64,000 bases of DNA from Microbacterium karelineae (GCF_009745985.1 NZ_WFIX01000191.1:1-64000); one strand, 5' to 3'; shown: positions 48,492-60,113, counted from the first letter of the stretch. Notes: generated from the sequence alone by a model not told the origin. Numbers and translations are program-made.

Positions 48492-49682
48492 TCAGAGCCC
48501 CGCGGCTGCTCGCAGCTGCTCCACGCGGTCGGTGCGCTCCCACGCGAAGTCGGGCAGCTCGCGCCCGAAGTGACCATAGGCCGCCGTCTGCGCGTAGATG
48601 GGGCGCAGGAGGTCGAGGTCGCGGATGATCGCCCCCGGGCGCAGGTCGAAGACCGAGCCGATCGCGTCCGTGATGGCCTCGTCGCTCACAGAGCCGGTGC
48701 CGAAGGTCTCGACGTACAGCCCCACCGGCCTGGCCGTGCCGATCGCGTACGCGACCTGCACCTCGAGCCGCTCGGCGAGGCCCGCCGCGACGGCGTTCTT
48801 CGCGACCCAGCGCATCGCGTATGCGGCCGAGCGGTCGACCTTCGACGGGTCCTTGCCGCTGAACGCGCCGCCGCCGTGGCGCGACGCGCCGCCGTAGGTG
48901 TCGATGATGATCTTCCGGCCCGTGAGGCCGGCATCGGCCTTCGGGCCGCCGAGCTCGAAGCTGCCGGACGGGTTGATGTGCAGCGCGACGCCGGACGTGT
49001 CGAGGCCGGTCTCCTCGAGGACCGGCGCGATCACGAGCCGCTCGACCGCCTCGGCGAGGTCGGCCTGCGAGATCTCGGGGCTGTGCTGCGTGGAGAGCAC
49101 GACGGTCTCGACCGTGCGGGGAACGTGGCCCTCGTACCCGAGCGTCACCTGCGTCTTGCCGTCGGGGCGGAGGAACGCCAGCTCGCCGGAGCGGCGCACC
49201 TTCGTGAGGCGCTCCGCCATGCGGTGCGCCGTCCAGATCGCCATCGGCATGTAGCTCGGCGTCTCGTTCGTCGCGTAGCCGAACATGATGCCCTGGTCGC
49301 CCGCGCCCTGCTGGTCGAGCGCGTCGTCGTCATCGCCCCCGCGGTGCTCGGCGCTCGTCATCACGCCGTCGCCGATCTCGCGGGACTGCTCGCCGATCGA
49401 GACCGTCACGCCGCACGAGTCGGCGTCGAAGCCCATGTCGCTCGAGGTGTAGCCGATGCGGCGGATCACGTCGCGCACGATCGTCTGCACGTCGGCATAG
49501 CCCTCGGTGCGGATCTCGCCGGCGACGTGCACGAGCCCCGTCGTCACGAGCGTCTCGACGGCGACGCGCGCGTCAGGATCCTGCGCGAGGAGAGCGTCGA
49601 GGACGCTGTCGCTGATCTGGTCGCAGATCTTGTCGGGGTGGCCCTCGGTGACCGACTCGGAGGTGAACAGACGCAGGCTCAT
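48492..49682 (-). CDS. metK: S-adenosylmethionine synthetase
   Basis: A 396-aa enzyme that makes SAM from methionine and ATP. Signatures are [15 protein letters not shown] near residue 10, the hexapeptide GYATNE (in [15 protein letters not shown]) near 125, and [19 protein letters not shown] near 270, which binds ATP and phosphate. ATG start. It lies between rpoZ (99-bp gap with a terminator-like hairpin) and priA. In many actinobacteria coaBC sits between rpoZ and metK; it is not here. Confidence 0.97.
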   Translation of the reverse strand: MSLRLFTSESVTEGHPDKICDQISDSVLDALLAQDPDARVAVETLVTTGLVHVAGEIRTEGYADVQTIVRDVIRRIGYTSSDMGFDADSCGVTVSIGEQSREIGDGVMTSAEHRGGDDDDALDQQGAGDQGIMFGYATNETPSYMPMAIWTAHRMAERLTKVRRSGELAFLRPDGKTQVTLGYEGHVPRTVETVVLSTQHSPEISQADLAEAVERLVIAPVLEETGLDTSGVALHINPSGSFELGGPKADAGLTGRKIIIDTYGGASRHGGGAFSGKDPSKVDRSAAYAMRWVAKNAVAAGLAERLEVQVAYAIGTARPVGLYVETFGTGSVSDEAITDAIGSVFDLRPGAIIRDLDLLRPIYAQTAAYGHFGRELPDFAWERTDRVEQLRAAAGL

Positions 49683-49732
49683 CGCGGATCCTCAGTGTGC
49701 GTGGTGAACGGGAACGACAGAGAGTATGCCGA

Positions 49733-49762
49733 GGACCCCCGACATCCGAATGACGGGGGCCC
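49733..49762 (-). terminator. candidate terminator of rpoZ
   Basis: A GC-rich inverted repeat (GGxCCCCCG pairing with CGGGGGxCC, 12-nt loop) lies about 20 bp after the rpoZ stop on the minus strand and before metK. Confidence 0.5.
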
Positions 49763-49782
49763 TCAGAAAGCGGTGGGGAGCG

Positions 49783-50040
49783 TCACTCCCCGACGGCGCG
49801 CAGACGCAGCTTGTCCTGGTGGATCTCGCGGAGCGCGATCGACAGCGGCTTGTCCTCGACGCCCGAGTCGACGAGCGGCCCGACGTTGTCGAAGAGCGAG
49901 CCCTCCTGCAGGTCGGTGTAGTAGTCGTTGATCTGGCGGGCCCGCTTCGAGCCGTAGATCACGAGCTGGTACTTCGAGTCGACGCGGTCGAGCAGCTCGT
50001 CGATCGGCGGATCGATGATGCCCTTGTTCTCCGTGGCCAT
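49783..50040 (-). CDS. rpoZ: RNA polymerase omega subunit
   Basis: An 85-aa subunit. ATG 50040 ([12 protein letters not shown]) has AAGGAG upstream. The core [23 protein letters not shown] matches omega, which helps assemble RNA polymerase. A 36-bp gap separates it from gmk upstream, with no terminator seen, so it may be co-transcribed with gmk. Confidence 0.95.
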   Translation of the reverse strand: MATENKGIIDPPIDELLDRVDSKYQLVIYGSKRARQINDYYTDLQEGSLFDNVGPLVDSGVEDKPLSIALREIHQDKLRLRAVGE

Positions 50041-50076
50041 GAGTTCTCCTTCTGTTTTCGCGCGCAACGACAAGCG

Positions 50077-50985
50077 TCAGCGCGCGGACGCCTGCATCAA
50101 GTCTACGACCTGCCGGGACGCGTCGGCGACGTCCTCGTTCACGATCCGATAGTCGAACTCGCCCTGGGCGGCGAGCTCGGTGCGCGCCGTGCGCAGCCGA
50201 CGGGTGCGCTCCTCTTCGTCCTCGGTCCCCCGACCGACGAGGCGGCTGACGAGCTCATCCCACGACGGCGGCAGGAGGAACACGAGGGTCGCCCGCGGCT
50301 CCGATGCCCGCACCTGGAAGGCGCCCTGCATGTCGATCTCGAGCAGCACCGACCGCCCCTCGGCGAGGGCGCGATCGATCGGTCCGCGCGGCGTGCCGTA
50401 TCGGTGCGTGCCGTGCACCGTCGCCCACTCGAGCAGCTCGTTCTGCGCGATCATCCGGTCGAACTCGGCGTCGTCGACGAAGTAGTAGTGACGCCCATCC
50501 TCCTCGCCAGGCCGCGGCGCGCGCGTCGTGGCGGAGACGGAGAGGAGAACATCGGGGTGGTTCTCTCGGATGTGCGTGGCGACCGTGCCCTTCCCGACCG
50601 CGGTCGGGCCGGCGAGGACGACGAGGCTGCTCCGCCCCGGGCGCGGGCGCGGTTCGGGAGACCGCTCGTCGAGCCAGCCGCGCAGCGCATCGCGCTGGCG
50701 CGAGCCCAGCCCGCCGAGGCGCTTGACGGGCGAGATCTGCAGCTCGGCGAGGATCCGGTCGCGCTTGCCCTCGCCGATCGCGGGCAGCGCCGTGAGGAAC
50801 TCGGGGACGCGCAGGGTTCCCGCCGCGGACGAGGGATCGGCGATCGCGCGGCGCAGGACCTCCTGCGGCGTCACGACCCGCGTCGACAGGTCGCGCTTCA
50901 GGCTCGCGCGTGCGCGGCGCGCCGCGACGGCCTTGCGCGAGGCGGCGACGCGGTCGACCTCGGGTGGGCGGAGGGTCTCGTTCAT
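50077..50985 (-). CDS. gmk: fused integration host factor (mIHF) domain and guanylate kinase
   Basis: A 302-aa protein of two parts. Residues 1-110 match the actinobacterial integration host factor family: AARRARASLKRDL, VPEFLTALPAIGEGKRDRILAELQI and RLGGLGSRQRDAL, the DNA-binding region. Residues 119-302 are guanylate kinase, with P-loop GPTAVGKGT (126-134) and ATTRAPRPGEEDGRHYYFV. In most actinobacteria mihF and gmk are neighbouring separate genes; here there is no stop between them, so one polypeptide should be made unless an internal start is used. It overlaps pyrF by 4 bp. Confidence 0.93.
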   Translation of the reverse strand: MNETLRPPEVDRVAASRKAVAARRARASLKRDLSTRVVTPQEVLRRAIADPSSAAGTLRVPEFLTALPAIGEGKRDRILAELQISPVKRLGGLGSRQRDALRGWLDERSPEPRPRPGRSSLVVLAGPTAVGKGTVATHIRENHPDVLLSVSATTRAPRPGEEDGRHYYFVDDAEFDRMIAQNELLEWATVHGTHRYGTPRGPIDRALAEGRSVLLEIDMQGAFQVRASEPRATLVFLLPPSWDELVSRLVGRGTEDEEERTRRLRTARTELAAQGEFDYRIVNEDVADASRQVVDLMQASAR

Positions 50986-51860
50986 CCTGCTGCGGCTCCC
51001 GGATGTGGCTCCCCCGGCGTGCTCGCGCCCTGGGCGGCGACACGAGCGTGTTCTTCGATCACTCGTGCGATCCTGTCAGGCCCAGCCGAGAGAATGCTCC
51101 GGCTCTCGCTCATGAGGACGGCGCCGGCCATCGGCCCGTAGATGCCGGCGACCTGCTCGGCGCGCGCCCCCTGGTGTCCGAATCCGGGCGCGAGGATCGG
51201 CGCGACGGGCGCGTAGGGCGCGATGCCCGCGGAGCCCCAGTCCACCGTGGCGCCGATCACGAAGCCCGCGCTGCCCCATTCGCCGGCGGCGGCGTGGTGT
51301 GCGTTCAGCGCACTCACCTCGTCGATCACCCGCTGCGACACGGTGCGGCCGTCCGCGTCCGTCGACCGCTGCAGCGCCGTGGCCTCGGGATTGCTCGTGG
51401 CGGCGAGGACGAACAGGCCCTTGCCGTGCGCGTAGGCCGTCTCGACGGCGCCCGTGAGGGCCCCCACTCCGAGGAACGGGCTCACGGTCAGGGCGTCGGC
51501 CTCCAGCGGCGAGCCCGGCGTGAGCCACGCCGCCGCGTACGCGTCCATCGTCGAGCCGATGTCGCCCCGCTTCGCGTCGGCGATCACGAGCAGGCCCGCC
51601 GCGCGGGCCGCGCGGGAGACATCCTCGAGCGCCGCGATCCCGGCGGATCCGAAGCGCTCGAAGAACGAGATCTGCGGCTTCACGATCGCGACGCGACCCG
51701 CCGCCGCCTCGACGACGCGCAGCCCGAACTCGCGCGCCCCCGCGGCGTCCTGCGACAGGCCCCAGTCGTCGAGGAGGCCCGCGTGCGGATCGATCCCCAC
51801 GCACAGCGGTCCGCGCCGACCGATGCCGGCGCGGACGCGCTGTCCGAAGGAGACCGTCAC
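50982..51860 (-). CDS. pyrF: orotidine-5'-phosphate decarboxylase (type 2)
   Basis: A 292-aa enzyme for the last step to UMP. The GTG start overlaps the carB stop (GTGA). Blocks typical of the longer PyrF_2 type are [17 protein letters not shown] near residue 20 and [18 protein letters not shown] near 95, with the catalytic Asp-Lys-Asp cluster. Normal length for the actinobacterial form. Confidence 0.95.
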   Translation of the reverse strand: MTVSFGQRVRAGIGRRGPLCVGIDPHAGLLDDWGLSQDAAGAREFGLRVVEAAAGRVAIVKPQISFFERFGSAGIAALEDVSRAARAAGLLVIADAKRGDIGSTMDAYAAAWLTPGSPLEADALTVSPFLGVGALTGAVETAYAHGKGLFVLAATSNPEATALQRSTDADGRTVSQRVIDEVSALNAHHAAAGEWGSAGFVIGATVDWGSAGIAPYAPVAPILAPGFGHQGARAEQVAGIYGPMAGAVLMSESRSILSAGPDRIARVIEEHARVAAQGASTPGEPHPGAAAG

Positions 51861-54800
51861 GCCGTGCGCTCCGCCTGGTACTCCTGCAGGCTCTTGACGG
51901 CGAAGCCGCCCGCCATCGAGTCCATGGCGCTCACCGCGGCGCCGAGCGTCGCGATCGTCGTGAACAGCGCCTTGTCGGCGCCGACCGCCGCGGCACGGAT
52001 CTCGTAGCCGTCGGCGCGCGCGGACATGCCGCTCGGCGTGTTGACGATGATGTCGACCTCGCCTCGCGTGATGAGGTCGACGATGTTGTCCTCGCCGCTC
52101 TCCTGCGTCGCCGAGAACTTCCGCACGACCTCGACGGCGATGCCGTTGCGCCCCAGGATCTCGGCGGTGCCCTCCGTCGCGAGCAGGCGGAAGCCCAGCT
52201 GGCGCAGGCGGTGCGCCGGCAGGATCACGTCGCGCTTGTCGCTGTCGGCGACCGAGATGAAGACGGTCCCGGAGAGCGGGATGCCGCCGTAGGCGGCCGC
52301 CTGGCTCTTCGCGAACGCCGTCGGGAAGTCGCGGTCGATGCCCATGACCTCGCCCGTCGAGCGCATCTCCGGCCCGAGCACCGAATCGACGATCTGGCCG
52401 TCGGCCGTGCGGAACCGCTTGAACGGCAGCACGGCCTCCTTGACGGCGACCGGGGCATCGATCGGCACCTGGGATCCGTCGGCCTCAGGGAGCAGGCCGT
52501 CGGCGCGCAGCTCGGCGATCTTCGAACCCGCCATGACGCGGCTCGCCGCCTTCGCGAGCTGGATGCCGAGCGCCTTCGAGACGAACGGCACGGTGCGGCT
52601 CGCGCGCGGGTTCGCCTCGATCACGTAGAGCACACCCGCGCTGATCGCGTACTGCACGTTCAGCAGTCCGCGCACCCCCACGCCCTCGGCGATCGCGCGG
52701 GTCGCGTGCACGACGCGCCCGATCTCGCTGCGGCCGAGCGACATCGGCGGCAGGGTGCACGACGAGTCGCCCGAGTGGATCCCGGCCTCCTCGAGGTGCT
52801 CCATGATGCCGCCGATGTAGAGCTCGTCGCCGTCGAACAGCGCGTCGACGTCGATCTCCACCGCGTCGTCGAGGAAGCGGTCGACCAGGAGCGGCGCGTC
52901 GGGGCCGATGATGGCGCTCGCCGCGATGCGGTCGAAGTAGTCGTGCAGGCTCTCCGAGTCGTACACGATCTCCATGCCGCGCCCGCCGAGCACGAACGAG
53001 GGGCGCACGAGGACCGGATAGCCGATGTCCTCGGCGATCGCGACGGCCTCATCCTCGGTCGTGGCCGTGCCGTTGCGGGGCGCGACGAGGCCCCCGCGCT
53101 CGAGGATCTCGCCGAACAGCTTGCGGTCCTCCGCGAGGTCGATCGCGGCCGGGCTCGTTCCGAGGATCGTGTAGCCGGCGTCCTGGATGCCCTGCGCGAG
53201 GCCGAGGGGCGTCTGCCCGCCGAGCTGGCAGACCACGCCGACGAGCTCTCCCGACGCGCTCTCCGCGTGCAGCACCTCGAGGACGTCCTCGAGGGTGAGC
53301 GGCTCGAAGTACAGCCGGTCGGAGGTGTCGTAGTCGGTCGAGACCGTCTCGGGGTTGCAGTTGACCATGATCGTCTCGAAGCCCGCGTCGCTCAGCGCGA
53401 ACGACGCGTGCACGCACGAGTAGTCGAACTCGACGCCCTGCCCGATGCGGTTGGGGCCCGATCCGATGATCACGACCTTGCGGCGATCCGAGGGGATCAC
53501 CTCCGTCTCGGCGTCGTACGACGAGTAGTGGTACGGCGTCAGGGCCGGGAACTCGCCCGCGCAGGTGTCGACGGTCTTGTAGACCGGGCGGACGCCGAGG
53601 CCGTGCCGGACGCGACGCACCTCTGCCTCGTCGAGCCCGCGCAGCTGCGCGATCTGCGCGTCCGAGAACCCGTGGTCCTTCGCGAGACGAAGCACCCGCT
53701 CGTCGAGGTCACTCGCCGCGGCGATGGCGGAGGCCACCTCGTTGATGAGCACGATCTGGTCGACGAACCACGGGTCGATCTTCGTCGCCTCGAAGACCTG
53801 CTCGGCCGTCGCGCCGAGGCGGAGCGCCTGCTGAACGTCGACGATGCGCCCGTCGGTCGGTGTGCGCATCGAAGTGAGCAGCGCGTCGACGGACCGGCTC
53901 TCCTCGCCCCAGTGGAAGCTGGATCCGCGCTTCTCGATCGAGCGCAGCGCCTTCTGCAGCGCCGTCGCGTAGTTGCGGCCGATCGCCATCGCCTCGCCGA
54001 CCGACTTCATGGTCGTCGTGAGGGTCGGATCCGCGGCGGGGAACTTCTCGAACGCGAACCGGGGCACCTTGACGACGACGTAGTCGAGCGTCGGCTCGAA
54101 CGACGCCGGCGTCTCCTTCGTGATGTCGTTGGGGACCTCGTCCAGGCGGTAGCCGAGGGCGAGCTTCGCGGCGAGCTTCGCGATCGGGAAGCCCGTCGCC
54201 TTCGATGCCAGCGCCGACGACCTCGACACGCGCGGATTCATCTCGATGACGATGATGCGCCCGTCGTCCGGGTTGATCGCGAACTGGATGTTGCAGCCAC
54301 CCGTGTCGACGCCGACGGCGCGGATGATGTCGATGCCGATGTCGCGGAGCTGCTGGTACTCGCGGTCGGTGAGCGTCAGCGACGGCGCGACCGTGATCGA
54401 GTCGCCCGTGTGCACCCCGACGGGGTCGACGTTCTCGATCGAGCAGACGACGACAGTGTTGTCGGCCGTGTCGCGCATGAGCTCGAGCTCGTACTCCTTC
54501 CAGCCGAGGATCGACTCCTCGAGGAGCACCTCGGTCGTGGTCGACTCGACGAGCCCCTGCCCCGCCATGCGGCGCAGCTCCGCCTCGTCGTGCGCGAAGC
54601 CCGAGCCCAGGCCGCCCATCGTGAACGACGGGCGCACCACCATCGGATAGCCGAGGTCGTCGGCCGCCGCCAGCACCTCGTCCATCGTGTGCGCGATGCG
54701 GCTGCGCGCCACCTCGGCGCCCGATTCGATCACGAGCTCCTTGAAGACCTGGCGGTCCTCGCCCTTGCGGATCGCGTCGACGTTCGCGCCGATGAGCTCG

Positions 54801-55138
54801 ACGTCGTGCTTCTCGAGGATGCCGAGGTCGTGCAGCGACATGGCGGCGTTGAGCGCCGTCTGGCCGCCGAGCGTCGGGAGGATCGCGTCAGGCCGCTCCT
54901 TGACGATGATCGACTCGATCACCTCGGGGGTGATCGGCTCGATGTAGGTCGCGTCGGCGAAGTCGGGATCGGTCATGATCGTCGCCGGGTTGGAGTTGAC
55001 GAGGATGACGCGCACGCCCTCCTCACGGAGCACGCGGCACGCCTGGGTGCCCGAGTAGTCGAACTCGCACGCCTGGCCGATGACGATCGGCCCGGATCCG
55101 ATGACGAGGACGGAGGAGATGTCATCGCGCTTAGGCAT
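51857..55138 (-). CDS. carB: carbamoyl phosphate synthase, large subunit
   Basis: A 1093-aa enzyme with two ATP-grasp halves joined by an oligomerisation domain. The first half has [23 protein letters not shown] near the start and the second [24 protein letters not shown] near residue 555. The C-terminal MGS-like allosteric domain ([17 protein letters not shown] onward) is present. It makes carbamoyl phosphate for pyrimidines and arginine. It overlaps carA by 8 bp and pyrF by 4 bp. Confidence 0.97.
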   Translation of the reverse strand: MPKRDDISSVLVIGSGPIVIGQACEFDYSGTQACRVLREEGVRVILVNSNPATIMTDPDFADATYIEPITPEVIESIIVKERPDAILPTLGGQTALNAAMSLHDLGILEKHDVELIGANVDAIRKGEDRQVFKELVIESGAEVARSRIAHTMDEVLAAADDLGYPMVVRPSFTMGGLGSGFAHDEAELRRMAGQGLVESTTTEVLLEESILGWKEYELELMRDTADNTVVVCSIENVDPVGVHTGDSITVAPSLTLTDREYQQLRDIGIDIIRAVGVDTGGCNIQFAINPDDGRIIVIEMNPRVSRSSALASKATGFPIAKLAAKLALGYRLDEVPNDITKETPASFEPTLDYVVVKVPRFAFEKFPAADPTLTTTMKSVGEAMAIGRNYATALQKALRSIEKRGSSFHWGEESRSVDALLTSMRTPTDGRIVDVQQALRLGATAEQVFEATKIDPWFVDQIVLINEVASAIAAASDLDERVLRLAKDHGFSDAQIAQLRGLDEAEVRRVRHGLGVRPVYKTVDTCAGEFPALTPYHYSSYDAETEVIPSDRRKVVIIGSGPNRIGQGVEFDYSCVHASFALSDAGFETIMVNCNPETVSTDYDTSDRLYFEPLTLEDVLEVLHAESASGELVGVVCQLGGQTPLGLAQGIQDAGYTILGTSPAAIDLAEDRKLFGEILERGGLVAPRNGTATTEDEAVAIAEDIGYPVLVRPSFVLGGRGMEIVYDSESLHDYFDRIAASAIIGPDAPLLVDRFLDDAVEIDVDALFDGDELYIGGIMEHLEEAGIHSGDSSCTLPPMSLGRSEIGRVVHATRAIAEGVGVRGLLNVQYAISAGVLYVIEANPRASRTVPFVSKALGIQLAKAASRVMAGSKIAELRADGLLPEADGSQVPIDAPVAVKEAVLPFKRFRTADGQIVDSVLGPEMRSTGEVMGIDRDFPTAFAKSQAAAYGGIPLSGTVFISVADSDKRDVILPAHRLRQLGFRLLATEGTAEILGRNGIAVEVVRKFSATQESGEDNIVDLITRGEVDIIVNTPSGMSARADGYEIRAAAVGADKALFTTIATLGAAVSAMDSMAGGFAVKSLQEYQAERTA

Positions 55139-56309
55139 GGGCGCCCTTCTTGCTGAGGGTCTCGAGGACGAGATCCCGGAAACGGTCGAACAGGTAGTTG
55201 GCGTCGTGCGGGCCGCCCGCGGCCTCCGGGTGGTACTGGACGCTGAACGCGGGGATGTCGAGCGCGCGCAGGCCCTCCACGACGTCGTCGTTGAGGCCGA
55301 TGTGGCTCACCTCGACACGCCCGAAGCCGGCGGGGCTGTCGAACACGCCCTCCGTCGGGGCGTCGACCGCGAATCCGTGATTCTGCGCCGTGATCTCGAC
55401 GCGGCCCGTCAGCTTGTCGCGGACGGGCTGGTTGATGCCGCGGTGCCCGAAGGGCAGCTTGTACGTGCTGAGCCCGAGGGCGCGGCCGAGCAGCTGGTTG
55501 CCGAAGCAGATGCCGAAGAACGGCAGGCCGTCGCGCAGCACGCCCTGCAGCAGCTCGACATGCGCCGCTGAGGCGGCGGGGTCGCCGGGGCCGTTCGAGT
55601 AGAACACCGCGACGGGATCGATCGCGCGCAGCTCATCGGCCGTCACGCTCTGCGGGAGGACGTGCACCTCGAAGCCGCGGCGCGCGAGGTTCTCGACCGT
55701 CGCCTTCTTGATGCCGAGGTCGATGACCGCGAGGTTGCCGATGCGGTCGCCTTCGGCCGGCGTGACCTCGGCGGCCTGGACCGACACCTCGGCGGAGAGG
55801 TTGCGACCCGCCATCTCCGGCGCCTCGCGCACGAGGCGAAGCTGCTCATCGGCGGACAGCTCCGCCTGCTCGCCGGAGAACACACCGCCGCGCATGGATC
55901 CCTCGGAGCGGATCCGCCGCGTCACGGCGCGGGTGTCGATGCCGGAGATGCCGACGATGCCGTCGCGCTCGAGCGCGGCGTCGAGCGACTCGTCGGCGCG
56001 CCAGTTCGAGACGACCCTCGAGGGGTCGCGCACGATGTACCCGGCGACCCAGATGCGCCGCGACTCCGGGTCCTCGGAGTTGACGCCCGTGTTGCCGATG
56101 TGGGGCGCGGTCTGCAGCACGATCTGGCCGGCGTAGGACGGGTCGGTCAGCGTCTCCTGGTAGCCGGTCATGCCGGTCGAGAAGACGACCTCGCCGAGGG
56201 TCGTGCCGCGGGCGCCGTACGCAGAGCCGGAGTACCTGGTGCCGTCCTCGAGCACGAGGACGGCCCGGTCCCTCTCGAGGAGGGCGGTGACGGAGTCGGT
56301 GGGGGTCAT
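55131..56309 (-). CDS. carA: carbamoyl phosphate synthase, small subunit
   Basis: A 392-aa subunit with the glutaminase activity. The N-terminal swivel domain ([28 protein letters not shown]) and the class I amidotransferase domain are clear. Catalytic Cys is in [12 protein letters not shown] near residue 268, with His and Glu in [12 protein letters not shown] near 350. The start overlaps the preceding gene by 4 bp. Confidence 0.97.
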   Translation of the reverse strand: MTPTDSVTALLERDRAVLVLEDGTRYSGSAYGARGTTLGEVVFSTGMTGYQETLTDPSYAGQIVLQTAPHIGNTGVNSEDPESRRIWVAGYIVRDPSRVVSNWRADESLDAALERDGIVGISGIDTRAVTRRIRSEGSMRGGVFSGEQAELSADEQLRLVREAPEMAGRNLSAEVSVQAAEVTPAEGDRIGNLAVIDLGIKKATVENLARRGFEVHVLPQSVTADELRAIDPVAVFYSNGPGDPAASAAHVELLQGVLRDGLPFFGICFGNQLLGRALGLSTYKLPFGHRGINQPVRDKLTGRVEITAQNHGFAVDAPTEGVFDSPAGFGRVEVSHIGLNDDVVEGLRALDIPAFSVQYHPEAAGGPHDANYLFDRFRDLVLETLSKKGAHA

Positions 56310-56809
56310 GATGTCGCTCCCGTGGGTGTGCCCGCCGCCGAGATGTCGTCGATCGCGCGCGTCAGGAGCGCGGGGTCGTCGTCCGGCAGGCGGAGGTAGG
56401 TGTCGAGTGTCTGGGATCCGTCGCTCCAGGCGACGAGGACGAGGCCGTCACGTTCGACGACGCGGTCGATCGTCCAGGTGGCGCGTCCGGCGCCGACGAT
56501 GCGGTCCGCCGGGATGAACACCGGGGGCTCCCCCGGCATCGCCAGCCCGAGGCCCGCCGTCGTGACGGTGATCTCGGCGCGCGAGCGGAAGGCCAGGGGC
56601 CGTGCGACGATCCGATCGAGCGGCGCGTCGTGACGGGTCGTCGCGACGAGCAGGCCAGAGAAGGTCGCGACGGCGTCGCCCGCCGGCTCGCCGAGCGGAA
56701 CGCGCACATCCGCGTCGCGGCGGGTTCGTCGCCGCCAGCCCCACACCATGAGGGCGAGCACGACGAGCGCGATCGCGATCATGATGAGCGAGGCCGCCTC
56801 GCGGGTCAT
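56306..56809 (-). CDS. membrane protein of the pyrC-carA gap (PH-like domain)
   Basis: A 167-aa protein with one N-terminal transmembrane helix ([19 protein letters not shown]) and a soluble part with a beta-rich PH-like pattern. Homologues occupy the same place between pyrC and carA in mycobacteria. It overlaps pyrC and carA by 4 bp each. Function unknown; the constant position suggests it is part of the operon. Confidence 0.88.
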   Translation of the reverse strand: MTREAASLIMIAIALVVLALMVWGWRRRTRRDADVRVPLGEPAGDAVATFSGLLVATTRHDAPLDRIVARPLAFRSRAEITVTTAGLGLAMPGEPPVFIPADRIVGAGRATWTIDRVVERDGLVLVAWSDGSQTLDTYLRLPDDDPALLTRAIDDISAAGTPTGATS

Positions 56810-58116
56810 CCGGCACCGCCCGCGAGGTCGACGACCTCGCCGTCGGCCAGCGTCGCGTATCCGCGGTGGATCGTCCAGCGGACGCTGCCGGGCAGCTCGC
56901 GCCCGACGTACGGCGAGTTCGTGCTGCGCCCGCGCAGATCGTCGCGCGTGAACGGCGCGCGCGGCGCCGGGTCGTAGAGCGTGAGCTCGGCCGGCTGCCC
57001 CGCGGCGATCGGCGTGCCATGCCCCGCGAGCCCGCCGATGCGGGCGGGTGCGGCGGAGAGCACGCGCGCGACGTCGGCGAAGTCGAACGGCCCATCGGCC
57101 ACCATCGTGTCGTGCACGACGCGAAGGGCGCTCTCGAGGCCCACCATGCCGTGCGCCGCGGCGGCCCACTCCGTGCACTTCGCCTCGGCGGGGTGCGGCG
57201 CGTGGTCGGTCGCGACGATGTCGATCGTGCCGTCGGCGAGGCCCTCGCGCACGGCCCGCACGTCCTCCTCGCGCCGCAGCGGCGGGTTCACCTTGTAGAC
57301 CGCGTCGTATCCGCGCGCGTTCTCGTCGGTGAGCAGCAGGTGGTGCGGCGTCACCTCGGCCGTGACGTCGATCCCGCGCTTCTTCGCCCAACGCACGATG
57401 TCGACGCTGCCCGCCGTCGACAGGTGGCACACGTGCAGGCGGGATCCGACGTGCTCCGCGAGGAGGACGTCGCGCGCGATGATCGACTCCTCGGCGACCG
57501 CCGGCCAGCCCACGAGGCCGAGCTCCGCCGAGACGGCGCCCTCGTTCATCTGGGCGCCCTCCGTGAGGCGGGGGTCCTGCGCGTGCTGCGCGACGACGCC
57601 GCCGAACGACTTCACGTACTCGAGCGCGCGGCGCATGAGCAGCGGATCCCAGACGCAGAAGCCGTCGTCGCTGAAGACCCGCACGCGGGCGCGGGAGTGC
57701 GCCATCGCGCCGATCTCTGCGAGCGCCTCGCCCTTCTGCCCGACCGTGACGGCGCCGATGGGCTGCACGGTCGCATATCCGGCGGCCTCGCCGAGCGCGG
57801 CCTCCTGTTCGACGACGCCCGCCGTGTCCGCCACGGGGTGCGTGTTCGGCATCGCGAACACCGCGGTGAAGCCGCCCGCGGCCGCGGCGCGCGTGCCCGT
57901 CGTGATGGTCTCGCTCGCCTCGTAGCCGGGCTCGCGCAGGTGGGTGTGCAGGTCGACGAGTCCCGGCAGCGCCACGAGGCCGTCGGCGTCGATCGCGCGC
58001 GCGCCGGCCCGGCTCAGGCCGGTGCCGACCTCGGCGATCCGCCCGTCCTCGATGACGATGTCGGCGCGCTCCGCGCCCTCGATCGCCGCGCCCTGGATGA
58101 GGAGCACCTCGCTCAT
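56806..58116 (-). CDS. pyrC: dihydroorotase
   Basis: A 436-aa amidohydrolase of UMP synthesis. ATG 58116 overlaps the pyrB stop by 4 bp. The zinc-binding HTHLREPG is near residue 58, [11 protein letters not shown] near 90, and the second block VATDHAPHP near 300 contains the catalytic Asp. The first two-thirds and the small beta domain are complete. Confidence 0.96.
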   Translation of the reverse strand: MSEVLLIQGAAIEGAERADIVIEDGRIAEVGTGLSRAGARAIDADGLVALPGLVDLHTHLREPGYEASETITTGTRAAAAGGFTAVFAMPNTHPVADTAGVVEQEAALGEAAGYATVQPIGAVTVGQKGEALAEIGAMAHSRARVRVFSDDGFCVWDPLLMRRALEYVKSFGGVVAQHAQDPRLTEGAQMNEGAVSAELGLVGWPAVAEESIIARDVLLAEHVGSRLHVCHLSTAGSVDIVRWAKKRGIDVTAEVTPHHLLLTDENARGYDAVYKVNPPLRREEDVRAVREGLADGTIDIVATDHAPHPAEAKCTEWAAAAHGMVGLESALRVVHDTMVADGPFDFADVARVLSAAPARIGGLAGHGTPIAAGQPAELTLYDPAPRAPFTRDDLRGRSTNSPYVGRELPGSVRWTIHRGYATLADGEVVDLAGGAG

Positions 58117-59087
58117 CGGTCCTCCTTCGTCTCGGTTCCCGCGTGCTCCCCGGCCAGCAGCAGGTAGAGCACGGCCATGCGCACGGAGACCCCGTTCGCG
58201 ACCTGTTCGCGCACCGTGGCGCGCGGCGAGTCGGCGGCCTCCGCGCAGATCTCGAGCCCCCGGTTCATCGGCCCGGGATGCATCACAATCGTATCGTCCG
58301 GCAGGGCGGCGAATCTCATCGGATCGAGGCCCCACAGTCGGGCGTACTCGCGCTCGTTCGGGAAGAACGAGCCGGTCATCCGCTCGGTCTGGATGCGCAG
58401 CATCATGAGCGCCTCCGGGGCCGCCGCGATCGCCTCGTCGAGGCTGTACACGACGCGCGCCGGCCAGCCGGAGACGTCCTGCGGCACGAGCGTCGGCGGG
58501 GCGACGAGCGTCACCTCGGCGCCGAGCGCGTCGAGCAGCCAGACGTTCGACCGCGCGACGCGGGAGTGGAGGACGTCGCCGACGATCGCGACGCGGTACC
58601 CCGCGAGGTCGCGGCCGCGGCTCGCGCCCGCGCCGTATCGGCGGCGGCGCATCGTGAACGCGTCGAGGAGCGCCTGCGTCGGGTGCTCGTGCGTGCCGTC
58701 GCCCGCGTTGACGACCCCGGCGTCGATCCACCCGCTCGTCGCGAGCGTGCGGGGCGCGCCGGAGGCGCCGTGACGCACCACGACCGCGTCGGCGCCCATG
58801 GCCTCGAGCGTCTGCGCCGTGTCCTGCAGGCTCTCGCCCTTCGACACGCTGGAGCCCTTGGCGGAGAAGTTGATGACGTCGGCCGAGAGCCGCTTGCCGG
58901 CCGCCTCGAAGGAGATGCGCGTGCGGGTCGAGTCCTCGAAGAAGAGGTTCACGACCGTCTTTCCGCGCAGGGTCGGCAGCTTCTTGACCTGCCGGTCCTG
59001 CGTCGCGGCCATGTCCTCGGCGACGTCGAGGATCCGGATCGCGTCCTCGCGCGCCAGCGTGCGCGTGTCGAGCAGGTGCCGCATCAT
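58113..59087 (-). CDS. pyrB: aspartate carbamoyltransferase, catalytic chain
   Basis: A 324-aa enzyme. Carbamoyl-phosphate-binding [15 protein letters not shown] is near residue 50 and [11 protein letters not shown] near 135, with aspartate-binding sites in the second half ([11 protein letters not shown]). ATG start overlaps the pyrR stop by 4 bp. No pyrI regulatory gene is present. Confidence 0.96.
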   Translation of the reverse strand: MMRHLLDTRTLAREDAIRILDVAEDMAATQDRQVKKLPTLRGKTVVNLFFEDSTRTRISFEAAGKRLSADVINFSAKGSSVSKGESLQDTAQTLEAMGADAVVVRHGASGAPRTLATSGWIDAGVVNAGDGTHEHPTQALLDAFTMRRRRYGAGASRGRDLAGYRVAIVGDVLHSRVARSNVWLLDALGAEVTLVAPPTLVPQDVSGWPARVVYSLDEAIAAAPEALMMLRIQTERMTGSFFPNEREYARLWGLDPMRFAALPDDTIVMHPGPMNRGLEICAEAADSPRATVREQVANGVSVRMAVLYLLLAGEHAGTETKEDR

Positions 59088-59629
59088 GCGTCCTCCCCCG
59101 GGCCGGCGATCGTGACCTCGTCGACGCCGTCTACCTCCGTCACCGAGACGTTCACGCGCTCCGAGCGCGCGGACGGCAGGTTCTTGCCGACGAAGTCGGG
59201 GCGGATCGGCAGCTCGCGGTGCCCGCGGTCGATGAGGATCGCGAGCCGCACGGCCGCGGGGCGGCCGATGTCGCCGATCGCGTCGAGCGCGGCGCGGATC
59301 GAGCGGCCCGAGAAGAGCACATCGTCGACGAGCACGACGACGCGGCCGTCGATTCCGCCGTCGGGGATCGACGTGGGGCGCGGCGCGCGCGTCGGATGCT
59401 TCGACAGGTCGTCGCGATACATCGTGACGTCCAGCTGACCGACCGCGACCGGCTCGCCTCCGAAGCGCTCGATCAGCGCGGCGAGCCGCTCCGCGAGCGC
59501 GACGCCGCGGGTCGGGATCCCGAGGAGGACGAGGCCGCCGGGGCCCCTGTTCGACTCGAGGATCTCATGCGCGATGCGCGTGAGCGCACGCGTGATGTCG
59601 GCTTCATGCAGCACGGTTCTCGTGCCCAT
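59084..59629 (-). CDS. pyrR: PyrR regulatory protein / uracil phosphoribosyltransferase
   Basis: A 181-aa protein of the PRTase fold. ATG 59629 ([16 protein letters not shown]) has GGGAG upstream; a GTG eight codons earlier is an alternative. The PRPP loop [22 protein letters not shown] is near residue 95. PyrR binds pyr mRNA to regulate the operon in response to UMP. In the 68-bp leader I see no long anti-terminator/terminator pair, so control may be translational. It is the first gene of the pyr chain. Confidence 0.94.
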   Translation of the reverse strand: MGTRTVLHEADITRALTRIAHEILESNRGPGGLVLLGIPTRGVALAERLAALIERFGGEPVAVGQLDVTMYRDDLSKHPTRAPRPTSIPDGGIDGRVVVLVDDVLFSGRSIRAALDAIGDIGRPAAVRLAILIDRGHRELPIRPDFVGKNLPSARSERVNVSVTEVDGVDEVTIAGPGEDA

Positions 59630-59697
59630 CTGCCGCTCCCTTCTCCGCCTCACGGGACGGTGTTAAAGGTGCAGGTGGTGCTGGAAGAGCAGTCTAC

Positions 59698-60108
59698 TCA
59701 GGTCGAGCGCGCGACGCGTGCGAGCACGCCGTGGACGAAGGCACCCGAGTCCTCGGTCGAGAGCTCCTTGGCGAGCTCGACCGCCTCGTCGATCGCGACG
59801 GCCGTGGGCACCTCGTCGTTGAAGAGGATCTCCCACGTCGCGAGGCGCAGCAGCCCCCTGTCGACGGCGGGCATGCGATCGAGCTTCCAGTCGCGGCTGT
59901 GGGCCGCGATCTGCTCGTCGATCTCGTCCGCGTGATCGACGACGCCGTCGACGATCTCGCGCGCGTACAGCCAGGACGCCTGGCGCTCGGGCTCGCTCGC
60001 GGCACGCTGGGCCTCCGCCGCGAGGGCGACGGGCAGCGCGTCGCCCCGCACATCGGCGGAGAAGAGGATGTTCAGCGCGCGGCGGCGCGCCTTGGTGCGT
60101 GCGCTCAC
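59698..60108 (-). CDS. nusB: transcription antitermination factor NusB
   Basis: A 136-aa all-helical protein with a GTG start. RRALNILFSADVRG near residue 9, RMPAVDRGLLRLATWEILF near 78 and AIDEAVELAKELSTEDSGAFVHGVL near 105 are typical NusB blocks. It works with NusE on rRNA antitermination. It starts 5 bp after the efp stop, so the two are in one operon. Confidence 0.95.
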   Translation of the reverse strand: MSARTKARRRALNILFSADVRGDALPVALAAEAQRAASEPERQASWLYAREIVDGVVDHADEIDEQIAAHSRDWKLDRMPAVDRGLLRLATWEILFNDEVPTAVAIDEAVELAKELSTEDSGAFVHGVLARVARST

Positions 60109-60113
60109 CGGGG

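Noticed and set aside
59630-59697. PyrR attenuator before pyrR
   Set aside because: The 68-bp gap holds no pair of long mutually exclusive stems.
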